From: Streptomyces sp. NBC_00224
Lineage (GTDB): Bacteria > Actinomycetota > Actinomycetes > Streptomycetales > Streptomycetaceae
Reading direction: 5' to 3'
DNA: 64,000 bases
Assembly: GCF_041435195.1 (NCBI RefSeq)
Contig: NZ_CP108106.1
Span: 7,949,001-8,013,000 of the forward strand
In this document: positions 60,619 to 64,000 of the stretch, in pieces
Layout: each line of letters starts with the position of its first letter
Numbering within the stretch: position 1 is the stretch's first letter
Notes under the pieces: model-generated
Database searches by the model: none
Seen by the model: the letters and a program-made list of their open reading frames with translations, nothing else
Told to the model about the DNA's origin: nothing
Made by a program: the position numbers and the translations under genes

Positions 60619-60645
60619 TGTCACAGCCTGCCGGGCTGCCTTGTC
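60619..60645 (+). promoter_or_regulatory. ECF41-like promoter upstream of AhpD-like gene
   Basis: TGTCACA (60619-60625), 16 nt, then TGTC (60642-60645). From memory the ECF41/SigJ consensus is TGTCACA-N16-CGTC, so this differs at one base. Its targets are typically carboxymuconolactone decarboxylase-type genes, exactly what follows. Confidence 0.55.
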
Positions 60646-60682
60646 ATAGGGGTGACAGCGAACAACGTCCAAGGAGTACACG

Positions 60683-61156
60683 ATGGAAGCCAGGCTGAAC
60701 CTCTTCGCCAGCCCGATCGCGGCCAAGTTCGGGAAGCACCTCGTGGCCGCGGGCAAGGTGCTCGCGGACTCCACGCTGCCGGCCGCGACGCAGGAACTGG
60801 TGAAGCTCCGCGCCAGTCAGATCAACGGCTGCGGATTCTGCACCGACATGCACACCAAGGACGCCGCGCACGCCGGAGAGACCCAGACGCGCCTCAACCT
60901 GGTCGCCGCCTGGCGGGAGACCACGGTGTTCACCGACGCCGAGCGCGCCGCCCTGGAGCTGACGGAGGAGGCCACCCGCATCGCCGACGGGGCGGGCGGC
61001 GTCCCCGACGAGACATGGGCGAACGCCGCCAAGCACTTCGACGAGGAGGAGCTCGCCACGTTGGTGTGCGCCATCTCCCTGATCAACGCCTTCAACCGCG
61101 CGAACGTCATCATCCGGCAGCCCGCGGGCGACTACCGGCCGGGCCAGTTCGCCTGA
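60683..61156 (+). CDS. AhpD/carboxymuconolactone-decarboxylase-like protein
   Basis: A 157-aa alkylhydroperoxidase-D-like protein. The redox motif is Cys50-GF-Cys53 with His57 (NGCGFCTDMHT), as in CMD-family peroxidases that act on organic peroxides or stress signals. AAGGAG precedes the ATG. The ECF41-like promoter upstream fits the known link of this family with ECF41 sigma factors, although no sigma-factor gene is adjacent. A perfect 15-bp terminator follows. Confidence 0.88.
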   Translation: MEARLNLFASPIAAKFGKHLVAAGKVLADSTLPAATQELVKLRASQINGCGFCTDMHTKDAAHAGETQTRLNLVAAWRETTVFTDAERAALELTEEATRIADGAGGVPDETWANAAKHFDEEELATLVCAISLINAFNRANVIIRQPAGDYRPGQFA

Positions 61157-61171
61157 CCCGCAGAAGAGGCC

Positions 61172-61206
61172 CGTCGGCACCGCCCCGAGAGGGGGCGGTG
61201 CCGACG
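61172..61206. terminator. Bidirectional terminator
   Basis: A perfect 15-bp stem (61172-61186 with 61192-61206) with a 5-nt loop between the AhpD-like stop and the convergent haloperoxidase-like stop. Confidence 0.85.
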
Positions 61207-61213
61207 TGTGCTG

Positions 61214-62740
61214 CTACTTCGCGCTGTCCGGGTGGATGTGGCGCTGTACGAACTCGTAGGAGCGTTGGCCGAACTGCGGCCCCAGACCCGCCGAGGCCTC
61301 GACGGCCGACGGGAAGTGGACCCCGGCCCAGACCCTGGTCTTGCCGCAGGTCGTGGCGAAGTCCGTCCAGGAGTCGTACGTCAGCGTGAGGTCCTTCGCC
61401 GGTGTGACACCCGGCTCGATCACGGACGACCCCGCCTTGCGCGGAATCGCGATGTGCACCTTGTCGCTTCCGAGGAAGAGCCGCGCGGCCTGCGCATACG
61501 CATAGCAGGCGGCGGTGGAGCCGGACGGGTACTCGGGGTGGTTGGTGACGGGTAGATAGCTGCGCCACTGATTGCCCGTGATGTCGTGGACCGTTCCCTT
61601 GCCCGGGCCGCCCCAGGCGGTCACCGGTGTGTCGCCGTACAGGTAACGGATCGCGCTGAACGGCCGTACGGAGTCGTAGTTCGCCTTCTGCTGCCACACC
61701 GCGACGGTGCTGTCGAAGAGGGCGATCTCGATGGTCGCGATGAACTGCACGAACCCCTCGACGTCCAGGTGCGCGTCCTGGATCACGGCGTTGCCGGGTG
61801 CTTCCGCGAGGGCCATGAACTTGTCGCCGAAGAACTCGGCGGCCATCTTCCGGTAGTCGTTCAGCCCCGCCGACGCCGCGAGGACTTCATCGGCCTGGCG
61901 CTTGTAGCCGTGCCGGTTGTGGTGGTTGCTGTTGACCGGCGGGGGGATGTGGAACTGTGCCGGGTCCTTGTACGTGAACGGGGTGGTGAGGCGCATCTGC
62001 GGGGTGATGAACTTCTGGATCTCGAAGGTGCCGTCGTCGTGCGGGACGATGGCCGGCTGCCAGTGCGAGGGATCGCGGAGTTCGTACGCCGTGTTGACCG
62101 GCTCGTACCCGGTGTAGTCCGCGTACGGCGCCTGCTGCCGTCCGCCCTCGTCGCCGTAGCGGTTCATACCGTCGTGCCACCGGGCCTCCAGGACGCGCCG
62201 GGCCGCGAGGTTGCCGATGCCGGCCGCGGTCCGGGTGTTCTCCTGGTGGTCGTCCGGGTCGAGGCCGACCGAGGTCATCATGTCCCGCCAGGCCGCCGCG
62301 GCCTGCGGGATACGGGCGTTGAAGATGCGGTAGGAGGTGTAGAGGATGGCCGTGTTCTTGTTGCGGTTGGTGCGCTCGGCGACGGGACGACGGCCGAGAT
62401 TCGCATGGATACCGACCGCTGTGCGGTGGTAGGGCGCGATGGAGTCGAACCAGGAGGTCTCCAGGAGCATGCCGTAGTCCACGATCAGCGTGATATCGGA
62501 GCCGTCCTTCGATATGACGGACCGCTCCTGCGCCTGGAGCCCCGGGTAGACCACTTCCAGCGCGGCGTTGCCGTGGTCGAAGTCGAACGAAGGTGTCTTG
62601 GCCGCGGGGTGGGATGCGGGGCGGTCCGGCGCGGGATCGGCCGACGCGACGTTGGCGAACGAGCCCAGTAACAGGGTTGCGCTGCAGGCGGCCGTCCATC
62701 GTCGCAAACGCGACCACCGCAGCCGCCTCTGGTCCCTCAT
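61214..62740 (-). CDS. Secreted vanadium-haloperoxidase/PAP2-fold protein
   Basis: A 508-aa exported protein (signal sequence with MRDQRRLRWSRLRRW, cleavage near ASA-DP at about 35) of the vanadium-dependent haloperoxidase family. Motif 1 K352-x6-R359 is in QKANYDSVRP, motif 3 R469-xxxGxH475 is in RVWAGVHF. In motif 2 the expected SGH is SGS (406-408 in PEYPSGSTAAC), so the catalytic-site histidine is a serine. The vanadate-linking His475 is kept. It may bind vanadate or phosphate but act differently from canonical haloperoxidases, for example as a phosphatase or altered oxidase. Confidence 0.84.
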   Translation of the reverse strand: MRDQRRLRWSRLRRWTAACSATLLLGSFANVASADPAPDRPASHPAAKTPSFDFDHGNAALEVVYPGLQAQERSVISKDGSDITLIVDYGMLLETSWFDSIAPYHRTAVGIHANLGRRPVAERTNRNKNTAILYTSYRIFNARIPQAAAAWRDMMTSVGLDPDDHQENTRTAAGIGNLAARRVLEARWHDGMNRYGDEGGRQQAPYADYTGYEPVNTAYELRDPSHWQPAIVPHDDGTFEIQKFITPQMRLTTPFTYKDPAQFHIPPPVNSNHHNRHGYKRQADEVLAASAGLNDYRKMAAEFFGDKFMALAEAPGNAVIQDAHLDVEGFVQFIATIEIALFDSTVAVWQQKANYDSVRPFSAIRYLYGDTPVTAWGGPGKGTVHDITGNQWRSYLPVTNHPEYPSGSTAACYAYAQAARLFLGSDKVHIAIPRKAGSSVIEPGVTPAKDLTLTYDSWTDFATTCGKTRVWAGVHFPSAVEASAGLGPQFGQRSYEFVQRHIHPDSAK

Positions 62741-63106
62741 GGGTCAGTCTCCCTTCGATGGGAATTGGCCAGCGAGGGAACGGTAGAACTCGGCCACTGC
62801 CCGTGGTACGGCGCTATCCGGTCGTGTTGGGGCCGCTCTCACGGCGAAGGTGCCCGGACACGTGTGCCGGAACGACGTCCAGCACGCGACTGCGCACTCC
62901 GGTTGAACCACTGGTAGGAAACCTTCCAGTCCGCTACGCTCCCCCGCGGCGGCTTGGCGCGGTGCCCGACCCCCGTGGGCATGACGCGCTCAGCGAGAGC
63001 TCTGACCCGGCTGCCGTGGCGCTGCCCTCTGCCCGCGCGGGCAGGGGCGGGGCCGCGCTCCGGTGTCCAGCTCTCGCCGTCACCAAGCCCCCCACGGAGT
63101 CCAGGT
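62741..63106. other. Intergenic region between divergent genes
   Basis: 366 nt holding promoters for the haloperoxidase-like and metallophosphoesterase genes. A perfect 16-nt palindrome is centred at 63036/63037 (63029-63044). No supported small gene and no confident -35/-10 pair. Confidence 0.45.
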
Positions 63107-64000
63107 ATGCGCCTGAACACCCCCGCTCAACTCCCGCTCCCGCGCGGCAGAAACCGCGCCCTCACCCTCGTCCTCGCCGCCGTGCTCGCGCTCCTCGGCG
63201 GGCTGCTGCTCGCCTGGCCCGGGCGGGCCGGGGCTGCCGCCGACCCGCTCATCTCGCGCGGGAAACCCGCCACCGCCTCCTCCGCCGAGAGCTCCTCGCT
63301 CGGCGCCAGGAACGCCTTCGACGGCGACACCGCCACCCGCTGGGCCAGCGCCGAGGGCAAGGACCCGCAGTGGATCCGCGTCGACCTCGGCGCGACGGCC
63401 ACCATCAGCCGGGTCAAGCTCAGTTGGGAGGCCGCCTACGCCAAGGCGTACCGCGTCGAGGTGTCGCAGGACGGGGCGTCCTGGACCACGGTCGCCGAAG
63501 AGAAGGCGGGCAACGGCGGCACCGACGACTGGACCGCGCTCACCGGCAAGGGCAGATACCTGCGCGTCCACGGCACCGCGCGCGCCACTTCGTACGGCTA
63601 CTCGCTCTACGAGGCCGAGGTGTACGGCACCGTCGACGGCGGCCCGCCGCCCGGCGGCGCCTTCACCGTGGTCGCGGCCGGTGACATCGCCGCCCAGTGC
63701 ACCGCCGCCGACAGCGGCTGCGCGCACCCCAAGACCGCCGCGCTCGCCCGGCAGATCGATCCGAAGTTCTATCTGACGATGGGCGACAACCAGTACGACG
63801 ACGCCCGGATCTCCGACTTCCGCGCCTACTACGACAAGACGTGGGGGGCCTTCAAGGCCAAGACCCGTCCGGTCCCGGGCAACCACGAGACGTACGACCC
63901 GGCCGGGGCCCTCGCCGGATACAAGGCGTACTTCGGGAACATCGCCTACCCGCAGGGCAAGAGCTACTACAGCTACGACGAGGGCAACTGGCACTTCATC
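63107..64000 (+). CDS. Secreted metallophosphoesterase with F5/8 type C domain (3' partial)
   Basis: An exported protein cut by the window end after 298 codons. A signal peptide (about 1-45, basic start then LALVLAAVLALLGG-like core) leads to an F5/8 type C carbohydrate-binding domain (about 48-175, ATASSAESSSLGARNAFDGDTATRW, QWIRVDLG, YSLYEAEVYG). Then the metallophosphoesterase starts: AAGDIA (about 187-192), LTMGDNQYDD and PVPGNHETY give the D, GDxxY and GNHE metal-site motifs. The catalytic half with the last histidines lies outside. It probably hydrolyses phosphate esters at the cell surface. Confidence 0.85.
   Translation, partial: MRLNTPAQLPLPRGRNRALTLVLAAVLALLGGLLLAWPGRAGAAADPLISRGKPATASSAESSSLGARNAFDGDTATRWASAEGKDPQWIRVDLGATATISRVKLSWEAAYAKAYRVEVSQDGASWTTVAEEKAGNGGTDDWTALTGKGRYLRVHGTARATSYGYSLYEAEVYGTVDGGPPPGGAFTVVAAGDIAAQCTAADSGCAHPKTAALARQIDPKFYLTMGDNQYDDARISDFRAYYDKTWGAFKAKTRPVPGNHETYDPAGALAGYKAYFGNIAYPQGKSYYSYDEGNWHFI

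Overview
The window reads as chromosomal DNA of a Streptomyces or close actinomycete. GC is very high, with long antisense shadow frames. GTG and even TTG starts are common, and many genes are coupled by 4-nt overlaps. Typical Streptomyces families are present: DUF4232 and DUF6225 proteins, RICIN lectins, an XRE-NTPase-WD40 protein, a PQQ-repeat Ser/Thr kinase and SulP. The content is mostly accessory metabolism, secretion and regulation. No rRNA, tRNA, CRISPR array, IS element or phage gene was recognised.

Left part (1-20.3 kb). A 5'-truncated EF-G paralogue is followed by a secreted cyclophilin, an oxidoreductase/AraC pair, and a GT2 polysaccharide synthase overlapping a GH26 glycanase with a PQQ-repeat Ser/Thr kinase upstream. 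Next come a small ABM-like protein, an IMP dehydrogenase that resembles the Tritrichomonas foetus enzyme, a YciO protein, a HAD phosphatase and an arginase-fold protein lacking metal-ligand histidines. A lone threonine synthase diverges from an RpiR/SIS regulator. A Baeyer-Villiger monooxygenase, a DUF1269 protein and a RICIN lectin complete the segment.

Middle part (20.5-38.6 kb). A 1268-aa HTH-NTPase-WD40 protein (14 blades) and a small secreted protein are followed by an SDR/acyltransferase-3 pair behind an AT-rich, hairpin-rich leader. The most striking locus is a five-gene operon at 28.6-36.0 kb in which every junction is a 4-nt start/stop overlap: a PaaK-like adenylating enzyme, an MFS exporter, a GNAT acyltransferase, a LuxE-like acyl-protein synthetase, and a LuxC-like acyl reductase fused to a second PaaK-like adenylation domain. 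There is no luciferase. It looks like a carrier-protein-free carboxylate-to-aldehyde pathway with a modifying enzyme and an exporter. A GlxA-type regulator lies divergently upstream and a strong terminator follows the operon.

Right part (38.6-64 kb). A UDG-fold protein diverges from a row of five co-directional genes (amidohydrolase, zincin-like protein, small acidic protein, multi-spanning patatin phospholipase, small membrane protein). Acetyltransferases, a phosphotransferase and two alpha/beta hydrolases follow. A two-component system lies next to two small exported proteins, separated from them by a four-copy 14-nt tandem repeat. A GH59 galactocerebrosidase-like enzyme with a RICIN domain precedes an ABC exporter with a MerR-type, apparently leaderless promoter, then an AhpD-like protein behind an ECF41-like promoter, a vanadium-haloperoxidase-fold protein, and the start of a secreted F5/8C-metallophosphoesterase cut by the window end.

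All assignments come from reading motifs and remembered family features. No database search was possible.
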